A stretch of 39,767 nt of DNA from CAYWOS01 sp964459985 (GTDB lineage Bacteria > Bacillota > Clostridia > Christensenellales > Aristaeellaceae). The stretch covers positions 1 to 39,767 of the forward strand of contig CAYWOS010000019.1 in NCBI GenBank assembly GCA_964459985.1, given 5' to 3'. Position numbers and translations under genes: made by a program. The notes beneath the pieces were generated by a model. That model had not been told where the DNA came from and searched no databases. It saw nothing but the letters and a program-made list of their open reading frames with translations. Shown in pieces: positions 23,596 to 30,112 of this stretch; position 1 is the first letter of the stretch, and each line of letters starts with the position of its first letter.

Positions 23596-24853
23596 GAATC
23601 CGTTTGAGTTGAAAGCAGAACCGCTTGAACAGTGCGTCATGGACTGGAAGGACCTGTATCCGCGCCCGTACGACAAGAATACCGTCGATCCCTACACGCG
23701 CACGCGCGTCATCCTGATGAACGGAACCGAGTTTGAGGAAAACTGGTTCCTTCATCAGTTTTCGCGCCACTGCGCCAACGACGACGTGCGGCGGCAGCTC
23801 GCGCTGATCCGTCGGCTGGAGCAGCAGCAGCAGAAGTTTTTGAGCGCGATCAAGCCGGCCGACGAGACAATACTGGAGCATACCATCGGCTACGAGCAGC
23901 TGGCTGTCGATCTGACGGCGTGGCTGGCGCGGCACGAGGCGGACATGCACGTTAAGCGCGCGCTGGATTTCGCACTGCTGGAGGACTTCGATCATCTGTA
24001 CCGCTATGCCGATCTCATGGAAATGGAATCGGGCGTGTTGGCGGAGAACCTTGTCGGGCGCTACACCGAAATCATGCCCGGACGCCCGACGATCGCCGAG
24101 CACCGATATCCCTTTGACGACATCAAACCGCATATTTGCGACAAGGAGGCGGCGCTCGGGACAAAATTGTGCGTCGGCATCATCACCGCCGCCGAGCAGC
24201 AGACGATGAACTTCTACATGAACGTCTGCGGCGCGTACCCGAATGATCGCGGGCGCAAGCTGTATCAGGAAATCGGCATGATCGAGGAGCAGCACGTATC
24301 GCAGTACGGCAGCCTGATCGACGTCAACGCGACGTGGATGGAATGCATGCTGATGCACCAGTATACCGAGTGCTATCTGTATTACTCCTGCCTCGAAACC
24401 GAAACCGACAAGCGCATCAAGGGCATGTGGCAGCGCCTGTTCATGCAGGAATTGTCGCATTTGCAGGCGACGCGCGAATTGCTCCTCAAGCTCGAAAACA
24501 AGGAGTATCAGCAGGTCGTCGGCAACGGCGAGTTCCCCGAGCCGCTCGCGCTGTGCTCCAATATTGACTACGTTCGCGGCGTGCTGACCTCCACCGTGCA
24601 GCTGACGGGCGCGCGCGAAAGCTACGCCAACATTGATTCGCTCAAGCCCGACGTTGATTTCTTCCGTTATCAGGGGCTGGTCAACCGCGACATCGGCGAC
24701 GTGCCAAGCCATACCGTGATCGAAGATCATATCCGGCAGTTCGGGCAGGACTATCGCTTCGAGACGTCGCTTAACCCCATTTTGCCGCTTCGCGACCGCG
24801 CGCACGACAACACGACCGTCGGCCGCGTGCCGGGCAGTCTGGGAAACGCATAA
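23594..24853 (+). CDS. Predicted di-iron ferritin-like protein (uncharacterised Clostridia family)
   Basis: 419 residues from TTG 23594, 7 nt after GGAGG. This start gives MNPFELK, which matches homologues as I remember them. ATG 23576 would add six residues. The protein is helical. In its C-terminal half E201, E231-xx-H234, E259 and E286-xx-H289 reproduce the E...ExxH...E...ExxH ligand spacing of di-iron ferritin-fold proteins. The N-terminal half contains a related helical pair (TIGYEQLAVDL, LEDFDHLYRYADL). It probably binds a di-iron centre in the cytoplasm. Its reaction (peroxide removal, oxygenation or storage) cannot be read. It is a single gene followed by a strong terminator. Confidence 0.82.
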   Translation: MNPFELKAEPLEQCVMDWKDLYPRPYDKNTVDPYTRTRVILMNGTEFEENWFLHQFSRHCANDDVRRQLALIRRLEQQQQKFLSAIKPADETILEHTIGYEQLAVDLTAWLARHEADMHVKRALDFALLEDFDHLYRYADLMEMESGVLAENLVGRYTEIMPGRPTIAEHRYPFDDIKPHICDKEAALGTKLCVGIITAAEQQTMNFYMNVCGAYPNDRGRKLYQEIGMIEEQHVSQYGSLIDVNATWMECMLMHQYTECYLYYSCLETETDKRIKGMWQRLFMQELSHLQATRELLLKLENKEYQQVVGNGEFPEPLALCSNIDYVRGVLTSTVQLTGARESYANIDSLKPDVDFFRYQGLVNRDIGDVPSHTVIEDHIRQFGQDYRFETSLNPILPLRDRAHDNTTVGRVPGSLGNA

Positions 24854-24882
24854 GGCGTATCGGGACGATCGCCGTCAGCTCA

Positions 24883-24913
24883 AAAAGCGCCTGTGTCGAA
24901 AGCAGGCGCTTTT
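24883..24913. terminator. Bidirectional terminator after the ferritin-like gene
   Basis: AAAAGCGCCTG (24883-24893) pairs with CAGGCGCTTTT (24903-24913) across a nine-base loop, with A- and T-runs on both flanks. It ends transcription from both convergent genes. Confidence 0.88.
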
Positions 24914-24925
24914 GATATTGAATTG

Positions 24926-25243
24926 TTAGTGGTGATCCGCCAGATTCCTCTGGAACAGCCCCTCGGTCACATCCTGCGCGACGGTCAGGCGCGAGAAGGG
25001 GACGAAAAAGCGATAACGCTCGGAATTGGGGCCGACTTTCATCGCCATACCGGCGCCGAGCGTCTTTTTGTAGTAGAAGGGGATGTGGTTTTCGTTGAGC
25101 ACATCCGCCAGCATTTCACCCCAGATCATTTCTTTCTCGGTCAGGAAACACTCGTCGTTGTCCTTGGGCTCGCGCACCTTGCTGCTGCCGCATTGGGGGC
25201 AAACCCGACCGTCAAACAATACCTTGCACTTCTCGCAATACAT
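24926..25243 (-). CDS. Zinc-ribbon protein with DUF2007-like signal-transducing domain
   Basis: 105 residues from ATG 25243 (AAAGGAG upstream). The N-terminal zinc ribbon has C3/C6 and C15/C18. The rest (about 35-105) contains LADVLNENHIPFYYKK and a final FVPFSRLTVAQDVTEGL, a pattern seen in DUF2007 'putative prokaryotic signal-transducing' proteins, which fold like PII-type ferredoxin domains. That assignment rests on pattern, not on a database match. It has its own promoter at 25315-25343. Confidence 0.75.
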   Translation of the reverse strand: MYCEKCKVLFDGRVCPQCGSSKVREPKDNDECFLTEKEMIWGEMLADVLNENHIPFYYKKTLGAGMAMKVGPNSERYRFFVPFSRLTVAQDVTEGLFQRNLADHH

Positions 25244-25314
25244 ATGACGGGCTCCTTTCTGTACACTTCGGCTGCATCGGTCGTTCGGGCGATATGAGCA
25301 ACATCCTTGTCTGT

Positions 25315-25343
25315 AATATATCATATTACGCCCAATATATCAA
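25315..25343 (-). promoter_or_regulatory. Promoter of the zinc-ribbon/DUF2007-like gene
   Basis: Minus strand TTGATA (25338-25343), 17-bp spacer, TATATT (25315-25320) in an AT-rich patch, about 70 nt before the start codon. Confidence 0.65.
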
Positions 25344-25415
25344 TGCTTTTCGAAAGGATTCCGTCAGTTTTTTTGAGAATCTGCGGCGCGTTTTCTGATC
25401 GGGGCGTGATGGAAG

Positions 25416-25433
25416 GCGTCCCCGAAGGGACGC
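25416..25433 (-). terminator. Hairpin terminator after the 53-residue membrane protein
   Basis: GCGTCCC pairs with GGGACGC across a TTCG loop when read on the minus strand, followed only by CTTCC, so the U-tract is weak. It lies 9 bp beyond the stop codon. Confidence 0.55.
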
Positions 25434-25441
25434 GGGTTGAG

Positions 25442-25603
25442 TTAGTTGTCGCGGCGGCAGCGGCACAGCATCAAAAAGCCGATTCCACTGAGCAGGGCGG
25501 CGACGCTTCCGATGATGCCGGGAATGCCGACGACCGGCAGGACGGCGGACAGGATCAGGCCGATAATCCCCACGATAATCAAGGCGATGGCAACAATCCG
25601 CAT
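25442..25603 (-). CDS. Small two-span hydrophobic membrane protein
   Basis: 53 residues from ATG 25603, with GGAAGGAG upstream. Almost the whole protein is hydrophobic: a span at about 4-22 (AIALIIVGIIGLILSAVL) and a second at about 26-45, then a short Cys/Arg tail (CRCRRDN). A perfect 8-bp hairpin (CGAATCGC/GCGATTCG around TGAC, 25618-25637) sits just before the ribosome site in the leader. Such small hydrophobic proteins are common in these genomes, and I can give no function. Confidence 0.75.
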   Translation of the reverse strand: MRIVAIALIIVGIIGLILSAVLPVVGIPGIIGSVAALLSGIGFLMLCRCRRDN

Positions 25604-25717
25604 ACTGATTCTCCTTCCGAATCGCTGACGCGATTCGATATATTGTATGCCCGAATCGCGCGGAGGTTCCGGATCGCGGTTTACGGCGGCGCTAACCGAC
25701 AATTCGGGCGTTCGTCA

Positions 25718-25746
25718 TTGCGGTTTATTTCAGAAAAGAGTATAAT
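25718..25746 (+). promoter_or_regulatory. Promoter of the C-terminal zinc-ribbon membrane protein
   Basis: TTGCGG (25718-25723), 17-bp spacer, TATAAT (25741-25746). The -10 is perfect and the -35 partial. Confidence 0.65.
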
Positions 25747-25778
25747 GACGCCGGACCAAAATAAAGGAGACAACGGAC

Positions 25779-26171
25779 ATGAAAAGCGTGAAGCCGGGCA
25801 GGGGACCATCGTTTATAGGCGGCGTTATGTGCCTTTTGATCAGCGTTTTCGGCGTCTTTTGGACGATCACCGCGGGGCAATTCGGCGCGCCGCCGTTGAT
25901 GACCGTCTTTGGCGCAGGCTTCGTTCTCATAGGGATCGGATTGGCGATTTATCAGTTCATGAACGCCACGAGAAAGAAACGGTTCTCGTCGTTTGATATC
26001 ACTTCCGACGGCGAAGAGCCCGACCCGCTCAACGAGCGCTTCGGCGAGGATACGGCGCGCGCGATCCGCGACGCCGTCGGCGGCGAAACGGCGTTTTGCC
26101 CGTACTGCGGCGAAAAAACGGAGGAAGGCTATCGGTACTGCCGCAAATGCGGCAAAGCGCTGCCTGATTGA
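25779..26171 (+). CDS. Two-span membrane protein with C-terminal zinc ribbon
   Basis: 130 residues; AAAGGAG lies 11 nt before the ATG. Membrane spans at about 12-32 (FIGGVMCLLISVFGVFWTI) and 40-60. The cytoplasmic C-terminus carries C107-xx-C110 and C121-xx-C124, a zinc-ribbon fold (FCPYCGEK...YCRKCGKA) of the type found in many Firmicutes membrane proteins. The function is unknown. Its TATAAT promoter is 33 bp before the ATG. Confidence 0.85.
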   Translation: MKSVKPGRGPSFIGGVMCLLISVFGVFWTITAGQFGAPPLMTVFGAGFVLIGIGLAIYQFMNATRKKRFSSFDITSDGEEPDPLNERFGEDTARAIRDAVGGETAFCPYCGEKTEEGYRYCRKCGKALPD

Positions 26172-26203
26172 AGTAACCCCATGGCGGCGGAGCAAATTGA
26201 CGC

Positions 26204-26232
26204 TTGAAATTTTTGGGCGCGAACGGTATACT
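26204..26232 (+). promoter_or_regulatory. Promoter of the second Gfo/Idh/MocA gene
   Basis: TTGAAA (26204-26209), 17-bp spacer, TATACT (26227-26232). The transcript would begin about 50 nt before the ATG. Confidence 0.8.
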
Positions 26233-26285
26233 GTCATTATGGAAAAGTATAAACCGCGCTCGCGCGGATGGGGGAGGATTCTCTT

Positions 26286-27374
26286 ATGGACAGGCTCAAA
26301 ATCGGCATCATCGGCTGCGGCGGCATCGCCAACGGCAAGCATCTGCCCTCGCTTAAGGCGATCGACCGCGCGGATATCACGGCGTTTTGCGATCTCATTC
26401 CCGAGCGCGCCGAAAAAGCGGCGGCGGAATACGGCGTTCCGGGCGCGAGGGTATACGCAGACTATCATGAACTGCTCAAGGATTCGTCCATTGACGTTTG
26501 CTATGTGCTCACGCCCAATCGCAGCCATGCCGACATCACATGCGACGCGCTGCGCGCCGGCAAGCATGTGATGTGCGAAAAGCCGATGGCGAAGTGCGCC
26601 GCCGACGCGCGCCGCATGGTTGAAACCGCCAGAGAGACGGGCAAAAAGCTGACCATCGGCTATCAGCATCGCCACAAGGCGGAATGCAGGTACGTCAAAT
26701 CGCGCATTGAGCGCGGCGATCTGGGCGATATCTATTACGCCAAAGCGTACGCCATCCGCCGCCGCGGGACGCCCAACTGGGGCGTGTTCCTCAACGAGTA
26801 TGAGCAAGGCGGCGGGCCGTTGATCGATATCGGCACGCACAGCCTCGATATGACGCTGTACCTGATGAACAACTACAAACCGCGCATGGTGGTCGGGACA
26901 AAGTATAAAATGGTCGAGCATGCCGAGTGCGGCAACCCGTGGGGCGGCTGGAAGCCCGATGAGAATCAGACGCTCGAGGACGCGGCGTTCGGCTTCATCG
27001 TGATGGAGAACGGCGCGACGATCACGCTGGAGGCGACGTGGGCGCTCAACACCGACGAACCCATTCCCGAGGGGAGTTGCCTGTTGTGCGGCAGCAAAGC
27101 GGGCGCGAGCATCAAGCGCGGCGACGTGACCATCAACAAGGGCGAATTCAACCGTCTCGTGATTGAAAAGCCCGATATGAGCGCGGGCGGCGTAGCGTTC
27201 TACGACGGCGTCACGGAAACGGCGCCCATCACCGAACAAATGCGCTGGCTGGACGCCATCGAAAACGATACCGATCCCGTCGTGCTGCCCGAGCAGGCGT
27301 GCGTCGTCAGCGAGATTCTCGAAGCCATCTATGCCTCTGCCAAATCAGGCGAGCCGGTGTATTTCAACCGATAA
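26286..27374 (+). CDS. Gfo/Idh/MocA-family oxidoreductase, second copy
   Basis: 362 residues. ATG 26286 follows GGGGGAGG; an upstream in-frame ATG at 26268 lies before that site and is less likely. The dinucleotide site is GIIGCGGIANGKH and the catalytic lysine is in CEKPMAK. The C-terminal domain includes IDIGTHSLDMTLYLMNNY, where His of DIGTHSLD is the usual catalytic acid/base. It resembles the 21787-22848 enzyme in layout but not closely in sequence, so it probably has another substrate. It is monocistronic between a clear promoter and terminator. Confidence 0.94.
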   Translation: MDRLKIGIIGCGGIANGKHLPSLKAIDRADITAFCDLIPERAEKAAAEYGVPGARVYADYHELLKDSSIDVCYVLTPNRSHADITCDALRAGKHVMCEKPMAKCAADARRMVETARETGKKLTIGYQHRHKAECRYVKSRIERGDLGDIYYAKAYAIRRRGTPNWGVFLNEYEQGGGPLIDIGTHSLDMTLYLMNNYKPRMVVGTKYKMVEHAECGNPWGGWKPDENQTLEDAAFGFIVMENGATITLEATWALNTDEPIPEGSCLLCGSKAGASIKRGDVTINKGEFNRLVIEKPDMSAGGVAFYDGVTETAPITEQMRWLDAIENDTDPVVLPEQACVVSEILEAIYASAKSGEPVYFNR

Positions 27375-27402
27375 AGGCTCCGCGTACGGCATCATCCGTC
27401 CT

Positions 27403-27450
27403 GCCCGGCCTGCGGGCGCGTTGAACGGCGCGCCGTATGCCGGGCGTTTT
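27403..27450 (+). terminator. Terminator of the second Gfo/Idh/MocA gene
   Basis: The outer stem GCCCGGC (27403-27409)/GCCGGGC (27439-27445) encloses an inner GGCGCG/CGCGCC stem, followed by GTTTT. Nothing further is recognisable up to 27559 apart from a short imperfect GCGGCGGCGCGGCGG duplication near 27495 and 27542. Confidence 0.75.
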
Positions 27451-27559
27451 CCTATGCCGAACGCCTTCCGCCGACAAAAAAGCGCCGGGCGAAGCGCGGC
27501 GGCGCGGCGGGAGTGATCAGTCATGAAATGCAAGGCGAAACGCGGCGGCGCGGCGGGGC

Positions 27560-27946
27560 TTATCGGCAATTTCTCCGCATCCCGCGCCCCATGGCGTGAA
27601 AGCCGTCGCTCTGATAAAACGCGTCGTTATCGCTGATGAGATCGATGCGGGCGGAAGGATACCTTTCGGCGACGGCATGCAGCAGACGCGTGCCCAGACC
27701 CATTCTGCGAAACGGCTCGTCAACGATGATTTCCGCGACAAACACCGTAAACGATCCGTCGGTGATCGCCCTGACATATCCTGCATACCGGCCGTCTGCC
27801 TGCGCGATCAACGTGCAGGACGTTTTGAGCGCCGATCTGTATTCGTCGCGCTTTTCCTCGTACAGGGTTTGCCATTGTTCGTTTTCGACGCTGTGGAGAA
27901 TGTGCCGATAATGCGCGCTTTCATCATACTCAATGACGGTAATCAC
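27560..27946 (-). CDS. GNAT-family N-acetyltransferase (GTG start)
   Basis: 128 residues. GTG at 27944-27946 follows GGAGG by 5 nt, and no in-frame ATG is better placed. The acetyl-CoA site is visible as EIIVDEPFRRMGLGTRLLHAV (R/Q-x-x-G-x-G/A form), followed by the C-terminal helix DAFYQSDGFHAMG. The acceptor (small amine or protein) is unknown. Confidence 0.9.
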   Translation of the reverse strand: MITVIEYDESAHYRHILHSVENEQWQTLYEEKRDEYRSALKTSCTLIAQADGRYAGYVRAITDGSFTVFVAEIIVDEPFRRMGLGTRLLHAVAERYPSARIDLISDNDAFYQSDGFHAMGRGMRRNCR

Positions 27947-28097
27947 TCAAACCTCCGTTCGCCGACCGACGCCGAAAAAGGCGCGGTTTTTCCGCGAAGA
28001 ACGCGCCGGACGGCCGCGCTGCCCGACAAAGGGTGAAACGCCCATGAAATCGGTCTTCCGAAACGGTGTCCCGCCGCGCCGTCGGCGTCATGTGCGA

Positions 28098-28223
28098 TCA
28101 AAAGGTGATGACGCCGACGATGGTGAGAATGGAAGCGGAGATCATCAGGAACGCCAGAAAGACGCATAACGCGCGTACCCAGAATTTTCGTTTCTGCTCG
28201 GCCTTGCTCATTTTTCCGGACAT
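28098..28223 (-). CDS. Small single-span membrane protein (41 residues)
   Basis: ATG 28223 follows GAGGA (minus strand) and the frame ends at TGA 28098-28100. The protein has a charged N-terminus (KMSKAEQKRKFW) and one hydrophobic span (about 18-40: LCVFLAFLMISASILTIVGVI). Similar 40-50 residue proteins with the KxxFW charge pattern recur in Clostridia, as I recall. It may bind a larger membrane partner. The function is not known. Confidence 0.7.
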   Translation of the reverse strand: MSGKMSKAEQKRKFWVRALCVFLAFLMISASILTIVGVITF

Positions 28224-28275
28224 GGCTTTATCCTCGATTTCATAGAATATCAGCGGGGCGGGCGTGCCGCTCTCC

Positions 28276-28524
28276 TCATTTGATCGTGCGCTCGTACTCC
28301 TCGATCGCTCTGGACAATTGATCGGGGCAGGATGTCGCGCCGCGACAGGGCGTGCCGCGCAGCAGTTCCTTCACCTCGTCGGCGTTCCTGCCCACGACCA
28401 TTTTGGCAAGCCCGTTCGTATTGCCGCGGCAGCCGTTATGAAAAGCGCAGGCGGTGATCACGCCGTTCTCGATTTCCAGATCGATCTGGGTGGAGCAGGT
28501 TCCCTTGGTTTTGTAATGCAGCAT
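28276..28524 (-). CDS. TSCPD-domain protein (TIGR03905 family)
   Basis: 82 residues from ATG 28524 (GGAGG 5 nt upstream). Cysteines and the signature ATSCPDQLSRAIEEY at the C-terminus match the TSCPD domain, seen alone in this family and at the end of some vitamin B12-dependent ribonucleotide reductases, where it may bind metal. The function of the stand-alone form is unknown. The GNAT gene upstream on the same strand ends only 11 bp before the start codon, so the two are co-transcribed. Confidence 0.88.
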   Translation of the reverse strand: MLHYKTKGTCSTQIDLEIENGVITACAFHNGCRGNTNGLAKMVVGRNADEVKELLRGTPCRGATSCPDQLSRAIEEYERTIK

Positions 28525-28535
28525 GGTTTCCTCCG

Positions 28536-29120
28536 TTACGCGGTGTGATTGGACGCCGCGCGCCATTCGCTGTGCAGGATAGCGTACACGACGACGTCGA
28601 CCTTTTTGCCCTTGTTGATGAGTCGCTGGCGCATGACGCCCTCCCTGCGCATTCCGACTTTCGCCATGACGCGCCCGGACGCGGGATTGTCCGTTTCATG
28701 CTGCGCTTCGATGCGATTGAGCGCCAGATGCTCGAACCCGAAGCGCAAGACTTCATGAAGCGCCTCGGTCATGATGCCCCTGTTCCAGTAATCGCGCGAC
28801 AGGCTGTAACCGATTTCGGCGCTTTTGTGATCGGTATTGATCCACATAAAACCGATCGTGCCGATCATCCGGCCCGTGTCGCGCGCGACGATGGCGAAGG
28901 AGGCGGGAAGGCCTTTTCGGTATTGCCTGATCGCCCCGAGAAGGAATTTTCTGGATTGCGCGACGCTCTTGTGCGCTTCCCACAGCACATGACGCGCCAC
29001 CTCGGGATCGGAAGCATACGCGTACAGATCGGGAGCGTCCATGAGGCGCAGCCGGCGCAGCGTCAGGCGCGGGGTCGTCAGCGTCGGCAGGGATGAAAAA
29101 ACCGTCCGATAGGATTGCAT
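28536..29120 (-). CDS. GNAT-family acetyltransferase, RimJ/RimL type
   Basis: 194 residues. It starts with the RimJ/RimL-type opening TLTTPRLTLRRLRLMDAPDL and has the acetyl-CoA pocket at YWNRGIMTEALHEVLRFGF with the following LNRIEAQHETDNPASGRVM helix. Family members acetylate ribosomal-protein N-termini or antibiotics; the target here is unknown. The AAAGGCG ribosome site precedes ATG 29120. It overlaps neither neighbour and is co-oriented with the TSCPD gene downstream. Confidence 0.93.
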   Translation of the reverse strand: MQSYRTVFSSLPTLTTPRLTLRRLRLMDAPDLYAYASDPEVARHVLWEAHKSVAQSRKFLLGAIRQYRKGLPASFAIVARDTGRMIGTIGFMWINTDHKSAEIGYSLSRDYWNRGIMTEALHEVLRFGFEHLALNRIEAQHETDNPASGRVMAKVGMRREGVMRQRLINKGKKVDVVVYAILHSEWRAASNHTA

Positions 29121-29144
29121 GGATCGCCTTTCATAGCTTTTGCG

Positions 29145-29285
29145 TCAAAGGGTGACGAATCGGAGAAGATGCTCGCCCGCACCGTAACCCGTCACGACGG
29201 AATAGATGAACAATAAAGCGCCCAGCGCGATGAGAACGCAGAATATCGCAATCCAAGAGCGATAAAACGGATGCTTCTCCTTCAT
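29145..29285 (-). CDS. Small single-span membrane protein (46 residues)
   Basis: ATG 29285 follows AAAGGAG with 8-nt spacing, and the frame ends at TGA 29145-29147. N-terminus KEKHPFYRSW, one span at about 11-31 (IAIFCVLIALGALLFIYSVV), then a short tail ending RFVTL. It shares its size and basic-plus-aromatic start with the 41-residue protein at 28098-28223, although the sequences are not clearly homologous. It lies between the NUDIX gene and the RimJ-like gene on the same strand. Confidence 0.7.
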   Translation of the reverse strand: MKEKHPFYRSWIAIFCVLIALGALLFIYSVVTGYGAGEHLLRFVTL

Positions 29286-29318
29286 GCGCCATGCTCCTTT
29301 CGCGCCGCGCCCGTCGGT

Positions 29319-29942
29319 TTATTTGCAGGCGCGGGATGGAACGGCGCCCGAACGCCGTTGAATAAGCGGAAGATCAACGGGCGTCGCCGCCGCGCGATCG
29401 CGCAAAAGCGCGTCGGCCATCATCAGACCGACAATGGTCTTGCAGTCCCTGATTTCGCCGGTCATGCACATGCGGACGGCCTCGGAAAGCGGCAGCTTTC
29501 GGAGCCGCAAAAACTCGTCCTCGTCGGTATGTGCCGCGCGCTGCGTAAGCCCGGTCGCCAGATAGACGGCGATCCGCTCGTCGCAGAAACCCGGCGTCGT
29601 TTCGGCAAAGGTGAGCAAACGCCATGACGCGGCGTTCAGCCCGGTTTCCTCCTCAAGCTCCCGCTGCGCGGCGATCAGCGGATCCTCGCCCTTTCCGTCC
29701 AGCTTGCCCGCCGGAATCTCCCATGTCAGGCGATCGACGGCGACCCTGTGCTGACGAACCAGCGTGACCGTGCCGTCCTCGTCGAGCGGCACAATCGCGG
29801 CGGCGCCCCGATGCCGGACGACCTCTCGAAGCGCGCCTTTCCCGTCGGGCAGGCGAACCTGAAGATGATCGACATCGATCAGCTTGCCGTGAAACACCGT
29901 TTCACCGGAGAGAATGGTTTCCCGGATCGCGTCGTCCGTCAT
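29319..29942 (-). CDS. NUDIX hydrolase, ADP-ribose pyrophosphatase-like
   Basis: 207 residues from ATG 29942 (GAGGGGG upstream); an in-frame ATG nine codons earlier lacks a site. The Nudix motif REL-EEE-TGL (REUxEExGU) is intact near residues 97-105, preceded by IPAGKLDGKGEDP, typical of ADP-ribose pyrophosphatase relatives, with one residue more than the strict box spacing. The C-terminal GxxDEF-type acidic run (DEDEFLRLRKLP) fits the same group. It probably hydrolyses ADP-ribose or another nucleoside diphosphate linked to a second moiety, using magnesium. Confidence 0.93.
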   Translation of the reverse strand: MTDDAIRETILSGETVFHGKLIDVDHLQVRLPDGKGALREVVRHRGAAAIVPLDEDGTVTLVRQHRVAVDRLTWEIPAGKLDGKGEDPLIAAQRELEEETGLNAASWRLLTFAETTPGFCDERIAVYLATGLTQRAAHTDEDEFLRLRKLPLSEAVRMCMTGEIRDCKTIVGLMMADALLRDRAAATPVDLPLIQRRSGAVPSRACK

Positions 29943-30038
29943 AGGCTGCCCCCTCTGAAAGCGAATCATAACAGGGAACTATTCGACGCGCGCGCGCTTT
30001 ATCCTGCATATTCCTTGGAAGCGCGCGATCAATTTGCA

Positions 30039-30067
30039 TTGACACAAAAATGAATCCGTAATACAAT
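30039..30067 (+). promoter_or_regulatory. SigA-type promoter of the surface-protein/CHAP operon
   Basis: Perfect TTGACA (30039-30044), 17-bp spacer, TACAAT (30062-30067). The transcript would begin near 30073, 40 nt before the ATG, whose GGAGGA site is at about 30101-30106. Confidence 0.88.
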
Positions 30068-30112
30068 TTAACCGCCCGGAAGCTCGTATTCCGGGATGAA
30101 GGAGGAACAGAC

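Noticed and set aside
27490..27560. GCGGCGGCGCGGCGG repeated motif as a binding site or small repeat element
   Set aside because: Only two imperfect copies in a very GC-rich stretch, which is expected from composition alone.
28081..28118. GTCGGCGTCA/TGACGCCGAC inverted repeat as a terminator
   Set aside because: The loop is 18 nt, no T-tract follows in either direction, and the right arm lies in the coding region of the 41-residue protein, so function is doubtful.
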